NCBI GenBank assembly: GCA_900074725.1
Contig: LT598459.1
Location: forward strand, 134,467 to 198,466
Reading direction: 5' to 3'
Length of the DNA: 64,000 nt
Origin: Lachancea dasiensis
Lineage: Eukaryota > Ascomycota > Saccharomycetes > Saccharomycetales > Saccharomycetaceae
Made by a program: the position numbers and the translations under genes. Under the pieces are notes generated by a model that had not been told where the DNA came from, ran no database searches, and was given only the letters and a program-made list of their open reading frames with translations. Shown here piece after piece: positions 1 through 8,019 of this stretch (position 1 is its first letter; each line of letters opens with the position of its first letter).

Positions 1-1
1 A

Positions 2-655
2 CCTAACATCCTTGATATCAAGCTTGGCCGAGTCTTGTATGATGAGCTGGTGTCGGAAGATAAAAAACTACGAATGCAGAAAGTTAGTAATGAAACCACC
101 TCAGGGAGCTTAGGGATACGTATCTGTGGTATCAAAATGCAACGGACTTCAAAAACGGAGCTTTTGAACCCTAGTTTCTACCAGATGGACGAGGAAAACT
201 ACGTAGCTATTAACAAGCTCTACGGGCGGGCGCTAGCGGGCGAAGAGGTAGACGACGCTTTCAAGCTGTTCTTTGGGAATGAAAACCTGAGCGAAGACCA
301 AATTCGTATACTTTACAACGTCTTCTACAAACGATTGATGTTATTTTATAACACTTTGCTTGACGAAGAAATACGAATGGTGTCATCAAGCTTATTGTTC
401 ATATACGAGGGAGACTCCGCCTGTTGGGAAGAGTTGAACAATGAACACGAGCTAGTCAAGGGCTCTATACTGTCGTACCTAAGTGACAGTGATGAGGAAG
501 AGGAGGCTGACGAAAAGCAAAAATACTTGAGCTCTTTGTCGTTGATCGATTTTGCACACTCAACACTGCAACCTGGTGCAGGCTACGATGAAAATGTCAT
601 CGTGGGTGTGGAATCGCTTCTGAAGGTATTTGAGAGGCTTACCACCAGCCATTAG
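2..655 (+). CDS. ARG82: Inositol polyphosphate multikinase Arg82 (5'-truncated by window edge)
   Basis: C-terminal 217 codons of an inositol polyphosphate kinase; the reading frame is open to the window's left edge, so the start lies outside. Arg82 phosphorylates IP3 to IP4 and IP5 in the nucleus and also supports arginine/MCM1-type transcription. The visible protein opens with the kinase signature PNILDIKLG (PxxxDxKxG), continues with TTSGSLGIRICG, and later shows SSLLFIYEGD and LIDFAHS, the ATP/metal-side motifs of the IPK family. The acidic run SDSDEEEEADE before the last motif also occurs in the yeast protein. It converges on SUP35 with 66 bp between stops, the same neighbour relation as YDR173C/YDR172W. 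The first ATG inside the window (35) is internal and is not the start. Confidence 0.95.
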   Translation, partial: PNILDIKLGRVLYDELVSEDKKLRMQKVSNETTSGSLGIRICGIKMQRTSKTELLNPSFYQMDEENYVAINKLYGRALAGEEVDDAFKLFFGNENLSEDQIRILYNVFYKRLMLFYNTLLDEEIRMVSSSLLFIYEGDSACWEELNNEHELVKGSILSYLSDSDEEEEADEKQKYLSSLSLIDFAHSTLQPGAGYDENVIVGVESLLKVFERLTTSH

Positions 656-721
656 CTTGATAAAAAGGCTCGTCTCAAGCCTCGGCATTAGTTTGAACTA
701 CATGTACATGATTTAGCATAT

Positions 722-2839
722 TTACTCCGCAATTTTGACAATCTTACCGATAGCGATGGTAGTACCTTGATCTCTTAAGGTAAATCTACCCAACTGTGGA
801 TAATCTTGGTATGTTTCCACACATACAGGTCCCTCTGCTTCTATAACGGCAATGATCTTCATACCCTTCTTGGCGAAAGCGGGAGGTTTCTTTGACTTAC
901 GGTTGGAACCCTTTTCTAGCTTGTGCAGTAGCTTTGTAATTGTTACCTCTTCAATGGCAGTGTGGACATGCATAACACAGGAGAAACCAGCCGAAATAAT
1001 CGATTTCAATTCGACTATGGCAATCTGTGCAACGAACTTGGTAACATTCTTTACTGGATTCTTTGGCGAAGTCAGAACAAAGCCAGCAGAAATATCTTCT
1101 TCCTCTACACCCTTAAGCTTCAGTCTAACCTGCTCACCGCAAACCGCCATGTCAACTTCAGCTTCAGTTTCGTTGAAAATGTTGACAATTTCCACAGGAA
1201 TCCTATTAGGCATCAGCAGAGTACTGCTGTTCTTTTTGATATGACCAGATTCAATCTTACCTTCCACTATAGTACCCAGGTCTTTCATTTTAGAAGCAAT
1301 GGGTAGCATAAATGGGGCGTTGATACGACGATCAACATGGGTCATAGCATCCAAGTATTCCAATAAGGATGGTCCAGTGTACCATGGGCAGTCCTTAGGG
1401 TCGACACGTTGTTTGAGACCAGCACCTGTGTAACCAGAAACAGGCATGAAGATAACTTCCTGTTTGATGTTGTATCCAATAGCCTTCAAAAATACAGAGA
1501 TGTTCTTGACACATAGATCATATCTTTCCTGTTCCCAGCCGACTGTAGGGTCGTCCATTTTATTGACCACAACAATCATCTTATTGACACCTTGAGTCTT
1601 GGCCAGTAGAGCGTGTTCTCTCGTTTGTCCTCCCTTTTCAAAACCTGTTTCATATTCACCTTTTCTAGCAGAAATAACCAAAATACCAACATCGGCCTGA
1701 GAGGCCCCACCGATCATTTCTGATACGTACATTTTGTGGCCAGGAGCATCTAAAATGGTGTAGCGTCTCTTCTCTGTTTCGAAATAAGCTCTACCGACTT
1801 CAATGGTCTTACCGTCATTTCTTTCTTCCTTGTTAGTGTCCATGACCCACGATAGATACCAACCCTGTCTACCAGCATCCTTGGCCTCTCTTTCATACTT
1901 CTCCACCGTTCTCTTATCAACAGAGCCCGTCAAGTACAGCAGGTTACCACCCATGGTGGACTTACCAGCATCGACGTGGCCCATGAAAATGATGGACATG
2001 TGGTCCTTACCACCAAACATATCATTCACAATTTCCTCGTCAACCTCATCTTCTTGTTCTCTAATAAGGGCTTCAGCAGAGTTGGCAGATGTAGACTCGG
2101 CTGCTTTCTTGGCAGGTTTGTCTTCAGTGACCTTAAGCTTTTCTACTTTAGGTAGAGCTTCTTCTGTAGTTTTGGAGTCCTTTTGCTCTTCGGAAGCGTT
2201 GGAGACGGCTTCCGGAGTGCTTTTTTTCGCATCTTCGGTCTTTTCCTCTGGTTTGGCCTCCTGCTTGACCACCTCCGGTTTCTTCGTTGCGCCAACGAGC
2301 TTGATACCCGAGCCAGATGCCAGCTTCAAAGTCTTCTTAGGCTTGGCAGCAGGAGCGGCAGTAGAAGCGGTTGATGGCGTAGAATTAGTCACAGGGGTGT
2401 TCAAAGTGCCCGTTTGCTTACTCTGGAAGTCCTGTAGAGTCATGCCTTGGGATGCAGGCTGTTGGTCATAAGTCTGGAAAGATTGATTTGGATTGTAGGC
2501 CGTGTAACCTTGGTTAAAGTTCTGGTATCCTTGGTTGTAATTTTTGTATCCACCGCGATTGTTCTTGTATCCACCACGACCGCCTTGATTGTAGTTTTGG
2601 TAGCCGGCGTTGTAGCCCTGGCCCTGAGCCTGGTATCCTTGGTATCCCTGGTATCCCTGTTGCGTATCATTGGAGTAGCTCTGGTAGCCTTGAGCCCCCG
2701 ATGGGTCGTAACTTTGGTAATATTGCGAGAAGTCGTTGCCCTGAGGTTGAAAGCCACCTTGTTGAGCAGCGTTCTGATAATACTGATTGTATTGACGCTG
2801 CTGTTGATTCTGTGATTGATCCTGTCCTTGTTCAGACAT
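722..2839 (-). CDS. SUP35: Translation termination factor eRF3 (Sup35) with Q/N/Y/G-rich N-domain
   Basis: GTPase that works with eRF1 at stop codons; 705 aa (S. cerevisiae about 685). Residues 1 to ~147 are rich in Q, N, Y and G, with many short GYQ and YNQGY-like units instead of the regular nonapeptide repeats of S. cerevisiae. Residues ~148-278 are a charged K/E middle region. The translation-factor GTPase starts near residue 279: GHVDAGKST (287-295) is G1, DAPGH is G3 and NKMD is G4, followed by two beta-barrel domains. Met281 is the probable counterpart of the Met that begins the essential C-domain. ATG at 2839-2837. The N-domain composition suggests prion-like behaviour, but that is inference. 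Several open frames antisense to this gene are compositional shadows. Confidence 0.98.
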   Translation of the reverse strand: MSEQGQDQSQNQQQRQYNQYYQNAAQQGGFQPQGNDFSQYYQSYDPSGAQGYQSYSNDTQQGYQGYQGYQAQGQGYNAGYQNYNQGGRGGYKNNRGGYKNYNQGYQNFNQGYTAYNPNQSFQTYDQQPASQGMTLQDFQSKQTGTLNTPVTNSTPSTASTAAPAAKPKKTLKLASGSGIKLVGATKKPEVVKQEAKPEEKTEDAKKSTPEAVSNASEEQKDSKTTEEALPKVEKLKVTEDKPAKKAAESTSANSAEALIREQEDEVDEEIVNDMFGGKDHMSIIFMGHVDAGKSTMGGNLLYLTGSVDKRTVEKYEREAKDAGRQGWYLSWVMDTNKEERNDGKTIEVGRAYFETEKRRYTILDAPGHKMYVSEMIGGASQADVGILVISARKGEYETGFEKGGQTREHALLAKTQGVNKMIVVVNKMDDPTVGWEQERYDLCVKNISVFLKAIGYNIKQEVIFMPVSGYTGAGLKQRVDPKDCPWYTGPSLLEYLDAMTHVDRRINAPFMLPIASKMKDLGTIVEGKIESGHIKKNSSTLLMPNRIPVEIVNIFNETEAEVDMAVCGEQVRLKLKGVEEEDISAGFVLTSPKNPVKNVTKFVAQIAIVELKSIISAGFSCVMHVHTAIEEVTITKLLHKLEKGSNRKSKKPPAFAKKGMKIIAVIEAEGPVCVETYQDYPQLGRFTLRDQGTTIAIGKIVKIAE

Positions 2840-3385
2840 ATTTGGAAGTTCTAAATGCCCAGAAGCTCGTTGAACTATTTACGTTAGTAGCTCGAAGAGG
2901 TTGAAGGCCTAAGGAAGCTTCACTCATCATATAAAATTTTTCAAGATGGCGAGTACGGTATAATTGAGAGCTGCTTATAAGTACATAAGTGACACGAAAA
3001 GATACAAGCGACTAATTCAATTTATCAAGAAGTTAAACACCAGGCATAAATGGGATCTAGTTCTGTCATGCTTTAGTTAGTTCATTGGGCGGTTTGACGT
3101 ATTTATCTTTCAAATTAAAAGGGGGCCTCCGCAAATAAAACCTCTGATTCAAAGCTCCGAATGCATGTGGACTTTATATCAACGAATACATAAACTTCAC
3201 AAATGCTTTCTCTTCATTGAGAAGGAAGTGGATTAAAGTTCATTTGTAGCTCTTGTACTTCTGTCAAAGGGGATTCCTTGGTATTCAGTTCTTCATGTAT
3301 TCATAACTACGTATCTTTCGTATAATTTATAGATCCTGGCTCTTCCCCTTAACTCATGCGCGAGAAGGGACTAATTGCTGTAGGT
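2840..3385. other. Spacer: SUP35 upstream region and HSP42 3' region
   Basis: 546 bp between two minus-strand genes. It must hold the SUP35 promoter (right of 2839) and the HSP42 terminator (left of 3386). I see AT-rich stretches but no convincing transcription-factor site, tRNA or repeat. Confidence 0.5.
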
Positions 3386-4516
3386 TCAGAGGCTAGTTGG
3401 CGGATTTGGATTTTTCTCAAACTCTAGTTCTTCGTCCGGAACATCTTCTATCACGATGTGTCTCTTAGGAGGATGTTGATGAGACTCGTTCAAAATTTTG
3501 GGGATCTTTACTTGCAGCAGCCCGTTGTTGTAGGTGGCTTTTATGGCTTCGTCCTGAATCCTTGGAAGCACCGGGAGCTTGAAAGACCGCGAAAACTTCC
3601 CCAGTCTGAGCTCCGATACCCGAAGTGTTTTTTCGTCGAGCCCAGATCTGTTGTCCAAACTCCCTTTAATGAATAACTCGTGGGAAGAAGGATGGTAGTC
3701 AATCTTGAAGGATTTTGAAGTGGCACCTGGAAGTGCCATAACAACGACGTAAGCCTCATCGGTATCGTACACATTAACGGCGGGAGAAAATGGCATTCCG
3801 CGGCGTTTTTGAGGTTTGGAGACTTGCAGTGGATCTGGAATTGGGCTTGGTACATCCGAACGTTCCTCAACTGCTGCTTGGACGTTTTCTTTGGTAGTGG
3901 GGCTGCTTTGGGTATCTAGTGCAGCGGGCGTGGGGTTGATTTGCGACTCCACCTCAGCATCCATAGGAGCCGCCTCTATGGGCTCCTTGGGCTCCTTGGG
4001 CTCCTTGGGCTCCTCTGTATCGCCTACCTCACTTCCCCGGAAAGTGTTTCCTAGCAGGGCATCCAAGAGTGGAATGCCGGAAGGTTGGCCGTGTTCAATA
4101 TGGTTCGAAGCGCCATCATAATCCTCTGACTCTTCCGGCTCTTGATACTGCCTTTGCATGGCTCCCTCTTCAGCAACTGCTCTCAAGAGCCTGGGTAAGA
4201 AGTCCGGGACTTCTTGCTCTCTTGTTTCCACAGGAGCTGCTCTAGGACGTTCATACTCGCTCCACAAATGAGGGCTTTCAAACTCATCGTACTCTTGGTA
4301 GTAGCGGGGGCGATAGTAAGACGAACGTGGTCTTTCGGCGGGGTAATAAGGGGACTGAAAGCCGGAATTAACCACGGTTGGCCTATTGTTGAACCGACCA
4401 TAATGGCCTCTGGCTTGAGGTCTTCTGCTCTCTGATCTCTCCTGTCTAAAAGCTGCCTGTCTGGACAGTGCATCTAAAACATCGTACAACGACAATGACG
4501 GTTGGTGAAAGCTCAT
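3386..4516 (-). CDS. HSP42: Small heat-shock protein Hsp42
   Basis: ATP-independent cytosolic chaperone that sorts misfolded proteins into peripheral aggregates; 376 aa (S. cerevisiae 375). The start MSFHQPSLSLYDVLDALSRQ is followed by a long R/Y/P-rich N-terminal extension (residues ~25-130), an acidic and EPK-repeat linker (169-180), and an alpha-crystallin domain at about 242-345 (PAVNVYDTDEAYVVVMALPG ... NNGLLQVKIPK), then a short acidic tail. The EPK run is written by an imperfect 9-bp tandem repeat at 3981-4014. It sits head-to-tail behind SUP35 as in YDR171W/YDR172W. A TATA element lies about 90 bp upstream of the ATG. Confidence 0.96.
   Translation of the reverse strand: MSFHQPSLSLYDVLDALSRQAAFRQERSESRRPQARGHYGRFNNRPTVVNSGFQSPYYPAERPRSSYYRPRYYQEYDEFESPHLWSEYERPRAAPVETREQEVPDFLPRLLRAVAEEGAMQRQYQEPEESEDYDGASNHIEHGQPSGIPLLDALLGNTFRGSEVGDTEEPKEPKEPKEPIEAAPMDAEVESQINPTPAALDTQSSPTTKENVQAAVEERSDVPSPIPDPLQVSKPQKRRGMPFSPAVNVYDTDEAYVVVMALPGATSKSFKIDYHPSSHELFIKGSLDNRSGLDEKTLRVSELRLGKFSRSFKLPVLPRIQDEAIKATYNNGLLQVKIPKILNESHQHPPKRHIVIEDVPDEELEFEKNPNPPTSL
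3981..4014. repeat. 9-bp coding tandem repeat in HSP42
   Basis: The 9-bp unit ggctccttg is repeated just under four times. On the minus strand it encodes EPK x3 followed by EPI. It is in frame, so copy-number changes would alter only the length of the acidic/basic linker. Confidence 0.9.
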
Positions 4517-4605
4517 CTTGGTTGAGTGACAATCGTATACTCTAGAGTGTGATTAGTAGAAGTAGTGTGATGGATATGGAAAATGCTTCTCGGGAATGGG
4601 CTCCC

Positions 4606-4613
4606 TTTATATA
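4606..4613 (-). promoter_or_regulatory. TATA box of HSP42
   Basis: TATATAAA on the minus strand about 90 bp upstream of the HSP42 ATG, as expected for a strongly inducible TATA-type stress promoter. The rest of spacer 4517-4903 (387 bp; HSP42 promoter and URC1 3' region) shows two GAA units 10 bp apart at 4634 and 4644 but no complete three-unit heat-shock element. Confidence 0.6.
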
Positions 4614-4903
4614 CCGCGGCGGCAATTCTTATAGAAGTGCGTAGAAATTCTTTGCGATGTCAGGAAAGTATCAAGTGATATGTTGGCTAAAGTGTCAGCG
4701 ACAGGAAACAGCGACACCTCAGCTTTCACGCTCTTAAACATATTTTAATATTCATTCCAGCTCATACAGGCGTATTTGTATTCTATCTAACTTACATCAT
4801 ACGCTGGTGGTTTCCCATAAAAGGTTCAAAAGGTTCTTTGTTTTCATATTTATCATTGGCCGTGAGACAATCAACATCAAAAACAGCCGTCCGAGTTCCG
4901 CAT

Positions 4904-6295
4904 TTACTCGATATCGGACCACGTTCTGCCGTGCACCGACTTCAGTTCCTGCTGATCCATGACCTTACCGTTTGTGAAATAACCGGCGTTGATTTTGGCG
5001 TCGATCTCCACGCGAGAGTCCGGTGGGACTAATTCATCTGGGATAGGAACTCTCTCGACGATTGGGATACCTTGCTCCACGATGGCATCGTGCTTCATGT
5101 TCGACATGGACAGCATGCGGTCTATTCTGGTGATGCCCAGCCATTTCAACACGTCGGGCATCAGCTGCTGGAAACGCATGTCGCGAACACCAGCGATGCA
5201 CTCGGTTCTGTGGAAGTACTCGTCGGCGGTGTCGCCGCCTCTTTTGCGAGCATTGTAAACCAAGTATTTGGTGACCTCTCCCAGCGCTCTGCCCTCTTTA
5301 CGGAAGTACACAACGACGCCAGAACCGCCCTGTTGGGCCTCTTTGACGGCTTCTTCGATACCGAACATGAGGTAAGGGCGACAAGTACAGATATCGGAGC
5401 CAAACACGTCCGAGCCATTGCATTCGTCGTGGACTCTGAGAGCCAATTTTCTGGAGGGGTCTGACACGAAGGCAGGGTTGCCGAAAATGTAAACGGTCAA
5501 GCCGCCAATGGGTGGCAGAAACACCTTGATGTCGGGTCTTGTGACCAGCTCCGGGTACATGCCGTTGGTGTCTTCGAACAAAGCCCTTCTGAGCTCGGTT
5601 TCGGGCACGCCAAACCGTTCTGCAACGCCGGGCAAATACCAAACCGGCTCGACTGCTACTTTGGAGACGCTTAGATCCCCGTTCTCGTTGAGCACCACCT
5701 GACCGTCAACCTCCAAGCGCTTGTTGGCCACCGCGTCCTTCATCTCAAACAACTGCATAGTCGCCTTCGTGATGGCAATGGTGGGTCTGATTTCGACGTT
5801 CTCGGTTTTGGAGGTTTCGTCGAATAAGTATGGGGTCAAATGGCCAAAGGGATCCATCGCCACGATGTCCTTGGCGTTATACCAGCTCTTCTGTTCAGGA
5901 ACCGAAAACGCAGGCTGCGAGTTGGTGTAGTCGGCAACATGGTAGGGGTCCAGTTGCTTGGACCCGACGGCCAGAGCGTGGTACACGCAATACGAGCCGG
6001 AATGGGCGCCGATACTGTTGTGTTTGGTCAGGCCGTCATGGTAGCGCGACGCGACTACAGGGCCACGGGCCTGCGGGCCCGCGGCCCCCCAGCTGAGAGG
6101 AATGGGGCTGGAGTCCTCAGGGTAGGTGGTTAGCACCAAGTCATCGAAGGGCGCAGCTTTGGTGGATGTTTTTTTTGGTGCCGCTACTTTCTGGGGTGCG
6201 TGCGTGTGGCTCTCGGGATTCTTGCAAATGTGGTGGTCTGCAAAAATCTGGGATTGTGGGAGACCACTTGTTCTTGGTAATGCGACAGGGGCCAT
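4904..6295 (-). CDS. URC1: Uracil catabolism protein Urc1 (GTP cyclohydrolase II-like)
   Basis: 463 aa from the first ATG (6295); the open frame extends further upstream only without an ATG. The C-terminal half is a GTP cyclohydrolase II fold: HDECNGSDVFGSDICTC carries C292, C303 and C305 with exactly the C-x10-C-x-C spacing of the zinc ligands of bacterial RibA, followed by YFRKEGRALGEVTKY, a variant of the RibA YxRxEGRGIGL motif. About 280 N-terminal residues precede it, a layout typical of Urc1 and not of riboflavin-pathway Rib1. In Lachancea kluyveri URC1 is required for the URC pathway that lets cells use uracil as nitrogen source (known). S. cerevisiae has no orthologue; here the gene sits between HSP42 and SEC7. 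The sequence is very GC-rich (46 of 60 bases in 6061-6120). The role is by family resemblance. Confidence 0.9.
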   Translation of the reverse strand: MAPVALPRTSGLPQSQIFADHHICKNPESHTHAPQKVAAPKKTSTKAAPFDDLVLTTYPEDSSPIPLSWGAAGPQARGPVVASRYHDGLTKHNSIGAHSGSYCVYHALAVGSKQLDPYHVADYTNSQPAFSVPEQKSWYNAKDIVAMDPFGHLTPYLFDETSKTENVEIRPTIAITKATMQLFEMKDAVANKRLEVDGQVVLNENGDLSVSKVAVEPVWYLPGVAERFGVPETELRRALFEDTNGMYPELVTRPDIKVFLPPIGGLTVYIFGNPAFVSDPSRKLALRVHDECNGSDVFGSDICTCRPYLMFGIEEAVKEAQQGGSGVVVYFRKEGRALGEVTKYLVYNARKRGGDTADEYFHRTECIAGVRDMRFQQLMPDVLKWLGITRIDRMLSMSNMKHDAIVEQGIPIVERVPIPDELVPPDSRVEIDAKINAGYFTNGKVMDQQELKSVHGRTWSDIE

Positions 6296-6583
6296 CCTGC
6301 AATGTAACACTGTCTGGTGGAAATTTGTCCGATTATTTTTTTGTGACACACGGTACCTTACAGCTGCCAAGACTGTGATATCCGTAGTATTACGATGACT
6401 ATTTTGGGAATCAAATTCAGTTCCAGCAGCCTAACTCAGCTCCCTCGGCTCTCTGCAGCGCTCCTTTTATATTCAACTCCATTGTGACACACATGGCACA
6501 GCCTAAACCTCCTTGTTTCCTCTGCGAGCTCAATTTCCGACGGTCATATCTCATCCAAGCGTGGGCTATTGGTTGTGTTTGTT

Positions 6584-6748
6584 GATAATTCGAGATTCGA
6601 CAACGACGTGGTCGAACTCCACAGCCAACAAATAACTCCGGTATCAGGGTGTTGTTAAGTCCAACGGATAAGACCGCTCTGAACCTTGTGCCAGCGTGCT
6701 CACCTGGTTGTTATTATCTTGATGCTGTTATCAGCATCAAGTGTTATC
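6584..6748. promoter_or_regulatory. Cluster of GATAA sites upstream of URC1
   Basis: Five GATAA cores in 165 bp: 6584-6588 and 6667-6671 (GATAAG to 6672) on the plus strand, and TTATC at 6714-6718, 6728-6732 and 6744-6748 (GATAA on the minus strand). They lie about 290-450 bp upstream of the URC1 ATG. Clustered GATAA elements are the usual targets of the GATA factors of nitrogen catabolite repression, which suits a gene for using uracil as nitrogen source. Function is inferred. Confidence 0.55.
6718..6741. repeat. Perfect 10-bp inverted repeat in the URC1 upstream region
   Basis: CTTGATGCTG and CAGCATCAAG are exact reverse complements separated by TTAT. The loop and right arm include a GATAA core (minus strand). 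It could be a binding site for a dimeric regulator or a chance palindrome. Confidence 0.7.
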
Positions 6749-7247
6749 AGTTGATGCAAGCTCGCACTCTGGACGGAGTCGGAATCTCGTGACACAAGTC
6801 AGCACAGCAGCAGTGTAACTTCACAGTCGCCAGCCCCGCGGGGTTCGCCGCTGGGCGTGGACAGGTTGGTGTCAGGTAGACTACTAATCTTGGCGGGTTC
6901 GTGAACAGCCTCAAGCAGCGCCGTGGGTCCATTTGGCGTGAGCGAATTGGTCATTCGCTACATGCCGAGTCGCCTGGGAACACGTGATACAATGGCTACC
7001 AGGAAGTGTACAAGTCCGTCGGTTGTAGCGTGGAAGGGCCAATTGGCGGATTTGGACCCTGGCCAGAAATGTGCTTAGCAGAAGACAAGTGAATTGACTA
7101 TGGGGGTAATAGTGTTGCTATTATCGCTTGTGTTGGGCGTGTTCGAAGCGGGTCGTCTGGGTGAATAATAGCTGATCGAGGATCATATCGGCTTCATTGG
7201 CTTGCTGCGGTGGATACCACTTCAGCACTTCTGTGCAGTATCGATCT

Positions 7248-7638
7248 CACAGCTGGAGATGCCACCGGTAATTTTCACAGCTGGAGATGCCACCAGGCTA
7301 AGTAATTTCACAGCTGTAGATGCCACCAGGCTAAGTAATTTTCAAAGCTGGAGATACCTCCGTGCTAAGTAATTCCCACAGCTGTAGATACCACCAGGCT
7401 AAATACCTTGATGCTATATCAATATCACAGCTGGAGATACCAACATGCTAAATAATTCTCACAGCTGTAGATACCACTTCTATGCTAAATCAATCTCACA
7501 GCTGTAGACATCACTTCTATGCTAAATCAATCTCACAGCTGTAGATACCACTTTTATGCTATTTCAATCTCACAGCTGTAGATACCACTTCTATGCTAAA
7601 TCAATCTCACAGCTGTAGACATCACTTCTATGCTAAAT
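7248..7638. repeat. Minisatellite, 11 copies of a 33-37 bp CAGCTG-containing unit
   Basis: Each unit begins CACAGCTG (CAAAGCTG once) and runs through GTAGATACCAC and TGCTAAAT. Unit starts are 7248, 7276, 7309, 7343, 7377, 7426, 7460, 7497, 7534, 7571 and 7608. The early units are diverged, with periods of 28-49 bp. The last five have an exact 37-bp period, and units 7-8 recur unchanged as units 10-11, giving a three-unit (111 bp) higher-order duplication. A degenerate half unit lies at about 7212-7247. No open frame runs through it. Confidence 0.92.
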
Positions 7639-8019
7639 ACCGCCATCCTAAAAAAGGCCCGGACGGTGGCCGGGCGGCCACCACATTCCCATGGCTCAAC
7701 TCATCCACACTTACTACATAGCTAGCCCTAGTGCAACACACCACCCTGGCGTCATCTTGCTGGCTCGAAAACCAGCGGGCCCTCTGGCCCATATCCTTCC
7801 GAACATCCACATGACAAGCGCTGGTTGGCGATGAGCTACTGTTATGGTTTCCTCGAGTATATCGTCCCTATGTACAGTGGTCTCGTGGCTTGTGATGCTG
7901 GCTTATTTCCCCTATGTTTAAATATGATCTATACAACTTCAGTCTTCGATATATGAGCAAGTGGCCTCCGAATTTCAATCCAGGACAAAGAACGCCAATA
8001 GCCCTGTCAATTGAGTGTT

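Larger units (their letters stand above)
6296..8019. other. 1.7 kb divergent spacer between URC1 and SEC7
   Basis: It contains no credible gene; the short open frames at 6747-6932 and 7628-7810 do not look like proteins. It holds, from left to right, a GATA-site cluster near URC1, a perfect short inverted repeat, a CACGTGAT box at 6981-6988, an 11-copy minisatellite, and a GC-rich hairpin at 7657-7675 (GCCCGG / CCGGGC, 7-nt loop). The last ~350 bp would contain the SEC7 promoter. Confidence 0.7.

Noticed and set aside
852-2815. Long open frames antisense to SUP35
   Set aside because: They mirror the repetitive Q/Y/G and charged regions of SUP35, have no recognisable domains and are low-complexity; compositional shadows.
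4560-4700. Heat-shock elements upstream of HSP42
   Set aside because: Only two GAA units with 10-bp spacing (4634, 4644) and scattered TTC/GAA; no contiguous three-unit element, so not called.
6747-7810. Small ORFs at 6747-6932 and 7628-7810 in the URC1/SEC7 spacer
   Set aside because: About 60 codons, no homology recognised, one overlapping repeats or the GC hairpin; expected by chance in 1.7 kb.
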